Source: Chamaecyparis obtusa (taxonomy: Eukaryota > Streptophyta > Pinopsida > Cupressales > Cupressaceae). From it: a DNA stretch of 64,000 bases. Each line of letters starts with the position of its first letter. The first letter of the stretch is position 1. Location: positions 1,807,501-1,871,500 of the forward strand of contig BSBK01001869.1 in assembly GCA_027943335.1 (NCBI GenBank), written 5' to 3'. Under the pieces are notes generated by a model. That model was not told the origin of the DNA. It did no database searches and saw nothing but the letters and a program-made list of their open reading frames with translations. Positions 22,236 through 34,497 of this stretch are shown here, piece by piece. The translations under genes were made by a program, and so were the position numbers.

Positions 22236-25200
22236 GTGATGGCTACTCCTATAGTATTTTATGTTGAAGAGATGACAATATATGTATTTAAAAGGCACCC
22301 ATTCGAATCCACTCTAGATGACCTGGAAGGGGCATTATCCCACACACCTATGGGTGTTATGAATGTTGAGGGCATTAGGGCATACATTCACTGTAAGAAA
22401 GAACCAGTAGGATTGGATGGATTAAGAGAGAACATGGAAACAATGATGAAAACATACAAAACCTTCATGGATGAGTATGCACAGTGGAATAATCACCCTA
22501 TAGTGGAGTATACTATGACATATGAGTTCTATGACTCAGAATGGATCAAGATTCTACTGAGAAGAATTCATGATGACCTATTTTGGATAGGTGAAGTACT
22601 GGTCAAAATTATTGGAGACCTAATTCATGAGATGATAGGCCTCTCTAAGATAGGTACCATTCTTCCAGTAGGCAAGGATGTAAGGAAGCTTGTTGATAAA
22701 ACCTACAAGTCAATAAGTGATAGGCATGGAATGACCATTGAGCCTATTGAGCAAGATGACATCAAATTGATGTCCATGATAGTAGGTTATAGGTTCCAAC
22801 ACACCAGTAGGGTGAACTGTGTGTTTATGGCCACAATTCTTGTAGCCATAAGACTTGTGAAAGAGAATGGTGAGTTGAATTTGTGTGAGATCTTGTGTAC
22901 ACAACTGATAGATAACATTAAGGAAATCAAGTATGACAAGACCAAGATATTTAGGTTTGGGTCCCTAATTATCTATATGTACTTCCATATTGTTGGAAAG
23001 GTGTCAGATTCATACCTAGACAAGACTATCCTAGCATGCTATAGATATCCTTCAAGGCATCTATAGAGAGCACTCTAAGAGACTACATGACACTGGAGTT
23101 GAAGACATTTGGAGTCAAGATGCAGATGAGATATAGAATTCCTGAGAAAATAGTTGAAAAGTACAAGGAAACTATTTTCTTCATGGTTGAGATAGACACA
23201 ACATGCATGGTGGCAGTTGAACCAAGAACAAAGTGGATTCATCCACTAGGATATGAAGTGGAGAGCCTATTCTAGAGGCTTATGCTCAAGTTTTGTTGTC
23301 AACACCTAAAGAACCTAATGAGACAAGATGGGGAACCTATGAGGAGAAAATAAGAGAAGTTGATGTAGTGTTAAACAATGTAGCAACAAAAAGGAAGGTT
23401 TCTAAGGTTACCTCAGAGATCTTGAGAATTCATGGAGTGTCTCAAGAAGACCTAGACAAAGAAAGAGAACAAAATATTGCTTTGGAAATTGAGAGCGTAG
23501 CAACAACAAAGACTAAATTAGAAGATCCTAAGCTAAAGAGGGTGAAGATAGAAAACTTAGATATTCAGAAGGATAATACTAATGTTGCTCCTTCTGTGCC
23601 CAAAGAAACCATTGACCTTAATGCTCCTCCTAAGTATAAGGCAATGCCTAAGAGAAAGAAAGAAATCAGCACTGGTCATCCATTCTCGAGAGTAACAAGG
23701 AATAAAAGAAACACTCAAGCACCTCTTGAAGTAAGTTTCAAACCTAGTCTAAGTGTGTTAAGCACAAGAATCATTGATGAAGGAATAATTGATTGAGTAG
23801 GAAAGTTTTATGAGAAATACAGTGAGATAGACAAATTAGAGATACATGGAATGATAATCAAACATATGTTGAAATTTAAGAAGATAGTCATAGAACTAAA
23901 GACTATGATCCTTGATAATGTATGGAACATCTTAGAATTCCAAAAGAGATAGGCTATTGAAGGGATCTAAGGATAAGATAAAATATTCTAGATGAAACCC
24001 TTCCTATATGTTCTCTAGAGGAGAAATCCTTGTTGTTAGACTTAGTGAAGCCTCATCTTAGAACTAAGCCAAGGACCCTGCACATAATGGATAAGAACTA
24101 TGAATTAGTTGCAAAGGAAATTGAGAAAGCCTTTGAGAAGGTCTTTATGAATAGGCACATGTATCTAGCTATTGTGCCCAAATTTAAGGTTCCCACCATG
24201 GTTGCAAAAGAGTTAGAGACTACTAATGTACCTATGACAGGTCCCTAGAACTCAAGGCCTGCAGTTGAAACAATATCTGAAGAAGATAAGACTACACCCA
24301 TGAAAGAGACACGTAAGGATGATTCATTTTTCATTGATAATGTAAAAGTTACTATGGTGGCCACAAATATGGATCTAGACAAGTTTGAAGAGGCATTTGT
24401 AAGCACTCAAGAGGCTGAAAACTTATGCAGTAACACTCCTATTCATCAAGAAGAAAAGAAAGAAGAACAAATAGAAAAAGAAGCAGAAAACCAAAAAGAA
24501 TAAGTAGAGAGAAAAGAAAATGAACCATTAGTTGAGATAATCAAGGTAAAACAAGAAGTGATGGATAGCACTCCTATCACTCCCTCAGGAGCATTATTGT
24601 CAAGTTTGACACCTGACACAACTAGTTTGGACCCTTGGGGAGAAGAATACCTAATCAAGTTCATCATCTTAGCTATGGAGAAAGCCAAGGAGAAATAAGT
24701 GATGAGAAATACATTCCTTTTAGAATCAGTAACCATCCTGAACAATTTTTTACCAGTAGACAAGAAAGTGTCCAAGGTACATTCCATTGATGATGTAAGT
24801 GGAGTCATTTCATACTTCAAAAGCAATTTCTCTAGCCTAGAAGAATCTACATCTGTAGTTGCAGAGGAGAAGTATTTGAAGAAAAGACTAAGTGAATTGA
24901 TTAAAAACTTTTCACTTGACCTAAGTTCACTAAAGACTGGTTAAGCATCCTTGAAGGATTTTGTAGCAAAGGGAAGAAAGATTATTACTGATTGTATGAA
25001 CCAAGACAAGTTGACTAGTGATCTATATAAAAAGATACAAGAGGATGAAGCTATGATAGATGACATAAGGAAATCAATGGAAGATCCATCAGTTGATGTG
25101 AACATCTACAATAATGTCTACCAAGGACAAATAGAAAAGATTGAGAAGGTAGAAAAGGAGATGTCCAAGATAAGGGCTAGGCAGACTCAGCTAAGGAATG

Positions 25201-25415
25201 CTCTTGTGCCCTCATTAGATATATTGAATTAGAATATCAAGGAGATTGATGCCACCATGGTGACCTATGATCAAGGTCCTAGCATAGATTATGAGAAGAT
25301 GGAGAAGCTACAGTATGTATTATGCGCCCATCTACAGATTGTAAACTCATTGATCACATTTTGGAAGAAGGAGATCCAAAACCTACAGATAGCATATCCA
25401 GATGTTCTCTCATAG
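22236..25415 (+). pseudogene. Element A ORF2: long unrecognised protein in place of pol
   Basis: The first 276 codons are open from the ATG at 22236. Frameshifts near 23050 and 23275 and another near 23980, plus stops near 23796, 24246, 24501, 24696, 24942 and 25230, break what was once about 1,060 codons ending at the TAG at 25413. The N-terminal 350 residues look globular and mixed alpha/beta, including VGKDVRKLVDKTYKSISDRH, TSRVNCVFMATILVAIRLVK and GELNLCEIL. A basic patch (MPKRKKEISTG) near residue 470 could be a nuclear signal. The C-terminal third is acidic coiled coil (QEEKKEEQIEKEAENQKE and later IEKIEKVEKEMSKI). No D,D,E or RT motif is seen. Function unknown. Confidence 0.6.
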
Positions 25416-25608
25416 TAAGTAGTTGTATATATAGTTTTGAAGCACCTTTTTCATTAATGTCAAAGGGGGAGTATGTACAAAATATGGTTATAGATATGTA
25501 CAAGGAGATATAAGATATAAAATTATGTATAAGGGAGATATAAGACAAAAGTTTTTTGTATTAAGGAACAGTTAGCAACTTGGCCATATTCCTTTGTTGC
25601 CATCAATG
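25416..25608. other. 3' untranslated region of element A
   Basis: Short AT-rich stretch with repeated AAGGAGATATAAGA-like pieces near 25500-25545. No gene. Confidence 0.4.
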
Positions 25609-25620
25609 AAAAAGGGGGAG
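25609..25620 (+). promoter_or_regulatory. Polypurine tract of element A
   Basis: AAAAAGGGGGAG followed by AT and the LTR start TGTTGG. The neighbourhood TTGCCATCAATG closely matches the same place in element C (minus strand, 58046-58075). Confidence 0.85.
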
Positions 25621-25622
25621 AT

Positions 25623-26255
25623 TGTTGGAAAGTTGGATATACTAGTGTATATGACTTAGTATAGTGTTGTCATTATGGAAACAAAGTCATATAGTAGTTT
25701 TGAGTTAGTGCACTTGATGAGAAGATCATAAATCAGTTAAGTATTGAAGACTGGACAGTGTACAGAGTACTTGAAGCTCAGAGCATTAGTGCATGTGCGT
25801 ATGACTAAGTTATGGTGTATGACCTAGAAGATAAGGTGGTTAGAATATATTCATGCTTAGTCTATGAGCACATGATCAAATACACATGTATGAAAAAGTT
25901 ATAGATAGTTGAAGTTACAGAACCAGTATGTGCCTGAGAAGAACATAGTAAGGAGCCGACTATTAGCATTTTGATTTGTGGTTATAGTCTAATGTTGTAA
26001 AGGATATGTGCCTATTGTAATTAGGTTTTTGACATGTAAATATGTTTGTTTGTAAATATGCTTGAGCCAATTCAATTGGAAGTGTTGTATGTAATCAGTT
26101 AAAGGGCTGACCTAGTTATTTGTTTTGTATGCACATATAAATATGAGATGTGCCCATTGTAATTAGTATGGATGTTGATATAGAGTTGTGATAAGTAGAA
26201 AAGTGTGAAAAGAAACTATAAGATGTATTAGAGCTTTACAAGAGGTTAAAGCATC
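25623..26255 (+). repeat. 3' LTR of element A, left part
   Basis: Begins TGTTGGAAAGTTGG and aligns with 19521 to about 20153. It is interrupted after GCATC by the 4.26-kb solo LTR and resumes at 30517. Confidence 0.85.
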
Positions 26256-29200
26256 TGTAACGCCCCGCTAGGGAACCCAGGAGAGATTAACCTATAACTT
26301 GCTACTAAGTTTGGTGAACATTTTTTTTAAAAAGTTAACAAACAAGATTAACATTAGTGTGGAAGCAAATGACATTTACTCACATTGAAACAACATCCAA
26401 CACAGACACAAAAATTGAGGGTCCCATGACATAGAATTACTTAAGAACAAATAAAATAACTAAAGCAAGATAACAAAAGATTCCATATCATAAATGATAC
26501 AATTACAACTTACACTAATTAAAACAATCCTCATGGACATCCATGATAACTAATACATTAACATCCACTACACATGTCACAGGGTATGTAATAATACATC
26601 TAACAAAGAAGTACAATGTCCATATTAGGTATCACATGTGATACTCTAATATAGGACTACATAAATGAAGGTATGATAAGAAACCAATAATGAAGAATCA
26701 AAAATAATTATGAAGGCATCCAATTGCAAAAGTATAAATAGCACCGACACCAGGACATTGAATCTCAAATGGTAAAGAATCACTACCACCCATCCGTGTA
26801 GAACCTAAAGGCCTACCCCACCGTGCTGAGGAGATAACCACAAACCCCAATCAGATGACCAAAACCAAACAAGGATAACCACTAAGCATGGAATCTTGAA
26901 AGCTCTCTACTCAAGGTACATAACAATAAAGAGAATGGTAAGACACATTAATCTAGAGGCATAAACAGAAACTCAGGAGATGATCTAGGCTACATGCTAT
27001 GGGAGTGTCATCACATGTCTATCTACTTGAGTTACCCTGGACTGGTCACTCTAGACCTCAGACCCTCAAGCATTGAGTTACCCTGGACTGGCCACTCTGG
27101 GCCCCGGACCCTTAATACAATCCATGTGGGATTAAAATACTCTCTCTCAAATTTGAGTAATTCTAATCATAACCATACTCTAACTTATCTTCTTAATGAT
27201 CTATAAAGTTTTAATTACTATGTTATCACTTAATTACATAACTTACGATAGGTTACCCAAGTACTAACCACTTTGGGTCCCGACCCCTATTGTAAGCCAC
27301 TCCCCTAAGATGCACTTAATCAATCTCCCCTAGGCTCAATAATCTCATAAACATCAAAAAAGGTATACAACCAGGTAATCCTAGATGCAGTTTCACACAC
27401 CAGAAATTGACTTGATTACAATGATACCAAAAATAGATTATAACCAACAAGAGCCCATAAAAAAGATACATAGATGACAATCAGAATAAACACTCACATA
27501 AACGTGATACTGAAATAAGTACAAATGACAAACATTCCCAGCCTCTGTATCCCCTAGGTCATTCTAATGCCCGATATCATTTAGTGCAGAAGAAGACAGA
27601 AGCATGAATGAAGAGTACAACATTTACAATTTACATAACTGAAAAAGGAATACAAGCATTTAAACTTCATTATGAACATGATCCAAACAAAAAATAGCTT
27701 GCACAATAATGATAAGAGAATCATAACATAACAAGCATATTAATGTCATATTAAAAAGAATATTCCCTGAAGACGTTCTAGAAATTCAATAGAAAAATTG
27801 CCCAATTTAAGTATATACATAAACATTTAACAGCTAATTGCATCTGTAAACAAGAACATCTCACTAATATAATAACAATATAAAATAATCTAATTTCAAA
27901 TTTATCCTAAATAATTAAATCTTATTAATTATACTAAGATAAATATATCACAAATTAATCATAAACTAAATTAACTAAACTAAATTAATTAAAAAGAAAA
28001 TAAATTAACTTAACATAATATAATTTTAAATTAACATAAAAAAATAAACTTTAACATAAAACAAAATAAAAATGAATTTAACATAACATAACATAATTTA
28101 ATATTTAAAAAAAAAAAAAAAAAAAACATTTGGGGGGGGAATCCCAGTGGGCCCCACGCCTCCTGCCCATGCCACCACACGTTACCTTAACTGGCACTGC
28201 CAGCAGGCCCTTTCTGCATAGTACCGCTGACAGGTCCTCTATCGATGGTACCAGTAGGTACTGCCAGCTAGGGGTGGTCTGCGATGGTGCGGTGGGGTCA
28301 AATCCTGTGGCCCCCACCACAGTTTTTTTTTAATTCAAAACAAATTTCAATGTATTTCAATATATATTTTTTTTTATAAATTTCAAAACTTAAAAATAAA
28401 TCTCATATAAAGATATTTTAATAGAATATATATATACATAATTTTGTACAGAAAATCTATAATTTTTTTTATAGAGAATATACAGTAATCCCCCTTTTTG
28501 ACAATCCCCAAAATTTAGATTCCTTTGAACTAAGAATCTATTCCTTTCTCATAGACAACTTTTAACCACACAACAATTTACTAGAATCATGAAAAATTTA
28601 TACACAGTATATAATTTTTTTACACAGAATATATATATTAACCAAAATTAATTCATTTGTATCCAAATTGGGTTTTCTACTCAAATTGGTTTTCTTCCTC
28701 AAGGAGATTAAATTTTCTACAAACTCTATAGTTTAACTATACAACAGGTTTAATTTAATGATTTGTAGGAAAACCATGAAAAATTAATTAACAAAATTTG
28801 GCCAGCATAACGGTAGGATGCCAAGTAATATTAAAATACAAAAATCAACTCTACCTGGGTTTCAGAATACCCAAATCTAATATAAACAAAGATTTACCAA
28901 ATAGAAAACATAGAAAACTATAAAACACAGAAAGATAAACAGATGTGGAAACAGATCTGACAGTCAAATCCAAAGCCTACCTCAGATCCAATGTCAGAAA
29001 CAGATTAAAAATGGAAACCCCTATAGATCTGAGAACCAAATTCTCTCCAAATTCAAACACAACCTGCAGATCTGAAAGCTAATTTGCAAATAGGTGCCCA
29101 ATCCATATACACAGAGAAATTCAAATCAACAAACAGCCATAACAATCCACAATCCTCCAAAATACCATGCACACAAGCCTTCTCCAAAATTTCTCTCCAA

Positions 29201-30516
29201 AACCTATCTCTCCTCAAAATGAATGCAAAAATCTCCTAATAGGAATTCAATTCCAAAATCCATGCAATCGCAGAAGGCAACTCAAAAGCTAACTCAAAGT
29301 TTAACTCCAAATCAGAAAGTGACTCATAAGACAACTCCTAATCCAACTCAAACTCCAAAATTGAAAGTAAATACAATTAATTAATTAAAAATATCTTTTA
29401 AATGCACAACTTCAACTTGACTTTTTAAAACTAATTGTTATCTTTTTGAAAACATTTCCCTTTTCAATTTTGCACATGTTATAATTTAAATTCATTTATT
29501 AAATAAATTAAATACTTAATGCATCACAAATTCATGCAATTAATTATTTAATCATTTAATAAAATATGCAAGCATAAATCAAATCATTATCCAATTAAGC
29601 ACATGTTAATAATTTAAAACCCAAATTAAATAAATTAAATATTTAATACATCCTAAAGCATGCGTTAAAATATTCAATTATTTAATTATACATTCAAACA
29701 TAATTAAATCCAATTTCAATTAAATAATCAATTATTTCTAATTAATCAAATAATTGACTTTAGATAATTTTCCAAATTAAACATAGGAACATAATTAAAT
29801 CATTAAATTCAACTATAATCCTAACATCGATAATCATATAAAATTACCTAAATAATCATGAATCAACTTAATCAAGCACAACAAAATCAAGCACAATAAA
29901 TCAAGAAAACTGAAACCATGCACAGACTCAAGAATGAGATCCAAGAATTCATGCCAACTAAGTGAATTCAGGTAGGGTAGTCATACTGGTACTTGTCCAA
30001 ACCTAGGACAATTTGGCTTAGGTTAGGGTTTTGGGTCTATGTATTATCTCCCTTCTTTACCATTGAGATGAATGTTTGTGGGCACGCTCACTCCTGCCAA
30101 TTCAGGGAAGACGATGCCCTATACCTACAAACCTGTCATCAAAATATGAAGCATGTACATACAATAAATAATAGGCAATGATAGGGTATGGTCAGATGTG
30201 TGAATCTCAACTATGTGAGAAACTATGCCTCCGTCCTCTACCACACAAACACGTCAAACAGATATAGACACATAATCACCATACACATGCAAGTATGGGG
30301 TAAGTACGTCGTAATCAATATAAAACATATAATCTATCATCATGAAACATCATCATCTAATTTATGCATACACCTGATAAAACATATGATAAATCAATAA
30401 TCCATAATCATCATTAATGAAACAACAATCGATCACATGGAAAGTGACCTAAAAGAATTCGGTCAAACATCTGAAACACAAAGCAAACTAAGAGCATCCT
30501 ACAGGTGGGTAGTACA
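26256..30516 (-). mobile_element. Solo LTR, 4.26 kb, probably Tekay/Del-like
   Basis: The insertion starts TGTAACGCCCCGC and ends GGGTAGTACA (TGTA...TACA), flanked by GCATC (26251-26255) and ACATC (30517-30521), a 5-bp target duplication with one mismatch; the surrounding LTR A sequence is continuous across it. No coding domain lies inside, so it reads as one very long LTR left by LTR-LTR recombination. Orientation is inferred: plant Tekay LTRs commonly end in GGGCGTTACA, which appears here on the minus strand. Within it are a GC-rich island (28125-28320), poly-A/T runs and many AT-rich stretches, but no gene. Confidence 0.65.
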
Positions 30517-30882
30517 ACATCAATGCATCAAAGGAACTGATCTGACAAGCAATGTCACAGTGATAGTTCATCCAACAGATATAGTGTGTATCTAAGATCA
30601 GAAGGTTGTAGCCTTCACCACTTGAGTAGTGAGCTCTAGGATAGTACATTCACACCCCTAATAGGGTTTATTGTAAAAGACTCCTAATAGGTTCCAACCC
30701 TTGACAAGGTCTATTGTACTTAATGCATTGTAAAGAAACTCCTAACAGGGTTAAGGATCTTGTAACAAGGATCATAAAACACTAGTACATAATATTAGTG
30801 GGTGTCAATTCCCACTGGCATTTTTACCTATTTGGGTTTCCCCGTAACCAAATTGGTGTTATGTGTTGATTTCATGTTTCAT
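30517..30882 (+). repeat. 3' LTR of element A, right part, truncated
   Basis: Aligns with about 20149-20517 of the 5' LTR. It stops at CATGTTTCAT (30882); the last 122 bp, including the CCTAACA end, are missing, and the next bases belong to the Tekay LTR. Confidence 0.85.
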
Positions 30883-33772
30883 ATTTTTGATTCCATGATT
30901 TTCTATGATATATGAATTCTGCATTCTGAATTGTTATGACATCTTTCAGTATAATGAATATTGGTGAAATCATGACTCTATGATAAGTTTAGGATTACAT
31001 GTTTATATGGAATACGTAATATTTTATGAATGCAGATATATATGTATTGTCAAGTTTAGATGTTACTACTCTATTTTTGAAATGATTATTAATGCAAGAT
31101 TATATAATGTACTGACATCGAATTTGAGTGTGCAGGAACATGGTCATGGTTGTAAGTCAGGAAAACAAGATAGGATCTATGTGCAATCAGTTTGTAACCA
31201 AGGTCAACTCTAAGAAGAGTATGACCTCGTCGTATCATGATTTCTTTCATAAAAGTGATGGCTGTGTGTATATGGTTGGCAATGTTTGAAATATATGTTT
31301 GTAAGTAAATTTTTATTTTTGTGAAAATGTATAAATGTATTTTCCCACAAGGCATGCCAAATGTGTTTGTGAAATGTGCTTTAGTGAGGTGTCACTTGTC
31401 ACCATGTTGATGAAGTGGCATGTTGAGTGGAGTATGGACCCCACCCCCTCCTAAGTTAGTCTTGAGCATTCTTAAGCTAGGTAGGTGGTTTAAGGGACCA
31501 AGAATTGTTGAAACCAATACTCCATTTTCGGATGCATGATTAATTGAGGTTTTTGAGAGAGTTTGTGGAGTCCTAGGTTGTGGTTTAGGTTGAATTTTGA
31601 TACCCCAAGGTTAGTGCTTGGGTTAGGGGGCTTATTTATTTTATTTTCACTTTCCTAGGCCACTTTTATGCCTCTCCAATGGGCCATTTTTGTTATGCAC
31701 AAAAATGGAGATTGTTGTCTAGGAAGTCTCACCTTTGCATGTGTAGAAATTTATTTCCAAACCTTTATGAAGGACAAGAGTCACCTTGTCTAGGTTCTAG
31801 AAACCTAATTGTTTTGGGAAGGGAGTTGAGAGGAGAAGGTTTTTTGAATGACTTTAGGGGAGAGAGACTTGGAAAGGAGACTTGTTCATTTTTGGCCAAG
31901 AGAGATTTGTAGAGGGAGAGGAGAGGAAGATAGTTTTGGGAACTAAGTAGAATTGAGGATAGAAAGCTTGGAAACAAAGAAAGCTCAACATCAACTCTTC
32001 AAATCAACCTTGCCTTAGGAGGAGGTTGGTGGTTTTCTAATTTGTGTTTATTTGAACATGCTTGAAAGAAATGAATTATGTGTAAATTGTAAATTGTTTT
32101 AGCATGTGTGATTCTTTATTTGTTTGTTTCATTTTGAGATTTTTGTTTCAAATTTTTGTTGTTTTTTGAATTGTTCATGTTATGGGTGTGCAAGTTTCAC
32201 TCCTCATCCTTGGGTGGATTAGAGGAGAACTTGGGGTGAAGGGTCTAAGTTGGGATTTCTTTTTTGTATGAGTACATGGTTGTATGGGCACCATGAGAAC
32301 CTACTTATGTTTGTATGGGGGTCATAAGGGGATTGTGATGCTCATGGATTTGAGCAGTTGGGATGGAAGTGCCTTGTGAAGGCTTGTATATCATGTTGTT
32401 ATGATGTTTATTGTAATTCGGGTGTCTCCATAAGGAAGATTCCACCTTCACCCATTTCATGGATTCTATGTTAGAGTCCTTTGTGCAAGCTTGGGTAGGG
32501 AGTATTTTGTGAAATTCTATGTTCCAAATCTGTGTTAAATGTTTATGTTTGTGTGGTGTGAGTGTATCCTGTCCTATACTTGTTTCCCCAAGCTTGGGGG
32601 TGGCCATGTAATGGCCTAGGCTGGGAGGTGAGCCTCCATGGCCATGTGTAGGAAGTCTGTGTTTGCAGGTTGCTTACATGACTTGAAGAAGAAGTCCCAG
32701 TTGAAACTTAAAGTTAAAGTTGGATGTTGTAAAGATTGTGCAAGTGTGTAACTGGTTGAGAGTTCTTGCTTTAATACATTTGTGTTCTATAACAAGAAAT
32801 TGTAATATTTAGGAACTAGAAATTTGAATGGACATTCCCGTAGTTATTTTTGAATTATGGCCAGTATTTATTATCTGCATTTGAAATTCAATTTTATGTA
32901 CAAATGTTAGAAATATTTGACATGAACAAGAAATGATATTTCAATTTTTAGTTGCTCTAAAGAAGTTGAAAAGTCTATAATTGTGAATTCCTTATTAAAT
33001 CAGTCCCAGATTAATTGTGTTATAAAAGATGCTATGGACAGAAAGGATAAAATCAGTTCCATGCTATTTCATTTATTAGATTTCCATGTTGAAAAGCTAA
33101 AGTTTCTGTATCCAAGTTATGTAATTCAAATGTTGATAAAAGATCTCTTATGTTATTTCTATGAATTCTGTTTCATTTAGCATCAGTGAATTGAAGCCAA
33201 AAAGGGTCCTATATTCTAAATTAATAATCAAATTTATTGTAAAATTTTCCTCACAATGGAACAATATGCTTAATGTAGCCTGTAAATTCTACTTAATCAG
33301 TATGTTCATTAACTTCTGTGTAAGTTAAAAGATAGACCTGTAAGTTCATATGACATAGTTGAATGAAATAAGTATAATCAATATTAAGCTAGAGATTAGA
33401 AGAAACTATAGGCTAGAAAATAAATTTAAAGCCTGACTATATAAAATTGTTCCATATTTTATGCTTAAATTGCTGGAGAACTAAATCTGTTCTTATCAAA
33501 ACTTGTACATTTTCTAATTCTGTTAACTAGAGGAGCTGATTAAAATTCAACCATTATGCCTACTGATATAAAAGTAAATGATGAAAAGCTAGTAACTAAA
33601 CAAAAATACATATTTTGAACATGTACTTTTACAGAGACAAATGTTCTCTATTCCTTTTTCTAAGTTAGCAAATTAAAGGTTTTTATTTATAAATATTAAA
33701 TATTTAAAAAAATATATATATATAGCCTTATTGAATCATGCCACATTTCTGTACCTGTTACATTATATGATG

Positions 33773-33893
<121 letters not shown>

Positions 33894-34225
33894 TGAACAA
33901 AAGAAGTATAATACATAATATATATATTACATTATTATTCACAAATGACATATTAATCTGAAACATAAATATTATATAATATAATATTATATATTATATA
34001 CTATACAAGGGAAATAATATAGTATATAATAAATAATAATATATTACATAATATATTATTGCAGTTATTAAAAAATGATATAGTAATTAATTAAAAAAAA
34101 AACAATATTATATATATTATATATTATACAATGAATATTGTATAATATATAATATAATAATATATATTATACCAAATCGTAATGCAGTTTATTTTTTTTA
34201 AAGAAAAAGATATCGTAGTGTTTAG

Positions 34226-34450
34226 GGCTGAAGCCCTTTTAAATTTCCTTGCCCCGCACGATAGTAGCAGTCGCCATGGGGATCGCAATGCTAGGGCAGA
34301 AGCCCTTTTTAATTCCCTTGCCCCCACGCGAGTAGCGATAGTCTCTGCCACGACTGCTGTCATGGCAGAGACCAAGATCTCTATCATGACAATAGTCATA
34401 ACAGTGATTGCAACACTGTCATGGCCTTGCCACAATGGGATTCACGGTTA
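34226..34450 (+). repeat. GC-rich island with direct repeats and a hairpin in Tekay LTR
   Basis: A GC-rich block in an AT-rich LTR. It contains two copies of an AGGGCNGAAGCCC motif followed by CCTTGCCCC, and a perfect 10-bp hairpin, GTCTCTGCCA (34341) with TGGCAGAGAC (34363). The corresponding block in the 3' LTR is 43660-43890. Confidence 0.7.
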
Positions 34451-34488
34451 GGGTTTTAAAAAACCCCCCCTCCAAAAAAATAATAACA

Positions 34489-34497
34489 TATAAATAG
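34489..34497 (+). promoter_or_regulatory. Candidate Tekay LTR TATA box
   Basis: TATAAATAG lies just after the GC-rich island and is conserved in the 3' LTR near 43926. The GC island plus TATA arrangement looks like a U3 promoter; not tested. Confidence 0.35.

Larger units (their letters stand above)
19521..30882 (+). mobile_element. Element A: non-autonomous Copia-like LTR retrotransposon with unknown ORF2
   Basis: It has two LTRs of about 1.12 kb, a tRNA-iMet PBS at 20642, a polypurine tract at 25609 and a 4.97-kb internal region without any protease, integrase, RT or RNase H motif. Instead it has a zinc-knuckle ORF and a long unidentified ORF. The 3' LTR is split by a 4.26-kb solo LTR and its last 122 bp are lost at the 30883 junction. 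LTR tips and the polypurine context match Copia element C. Confidence 0.8.

Noticed and set aside
28105..28333. Overlapping open frames on both strands in a GC-rich patch
   Set aside because: They lie inside the solo LTR, mirror each other on both strands, and have no protein signature; base composition explains them.
30980..31213. A 77-codon ORF, repeated at 40616-40849
   Set aside because: It lies at the same place in both Tekay LTRs; conservation is due to LTR identity, not selection, and no domain is seen. The same applies to 31679-31912 and 41304-41549.
34182..34451. An 89-codon ORF across the GC-rich island
   Set aside because: It overlaps a minus-strand ORF of similar length and consists of direct repeats and a hairpin; the 3' LTR counterpart is not kept open.
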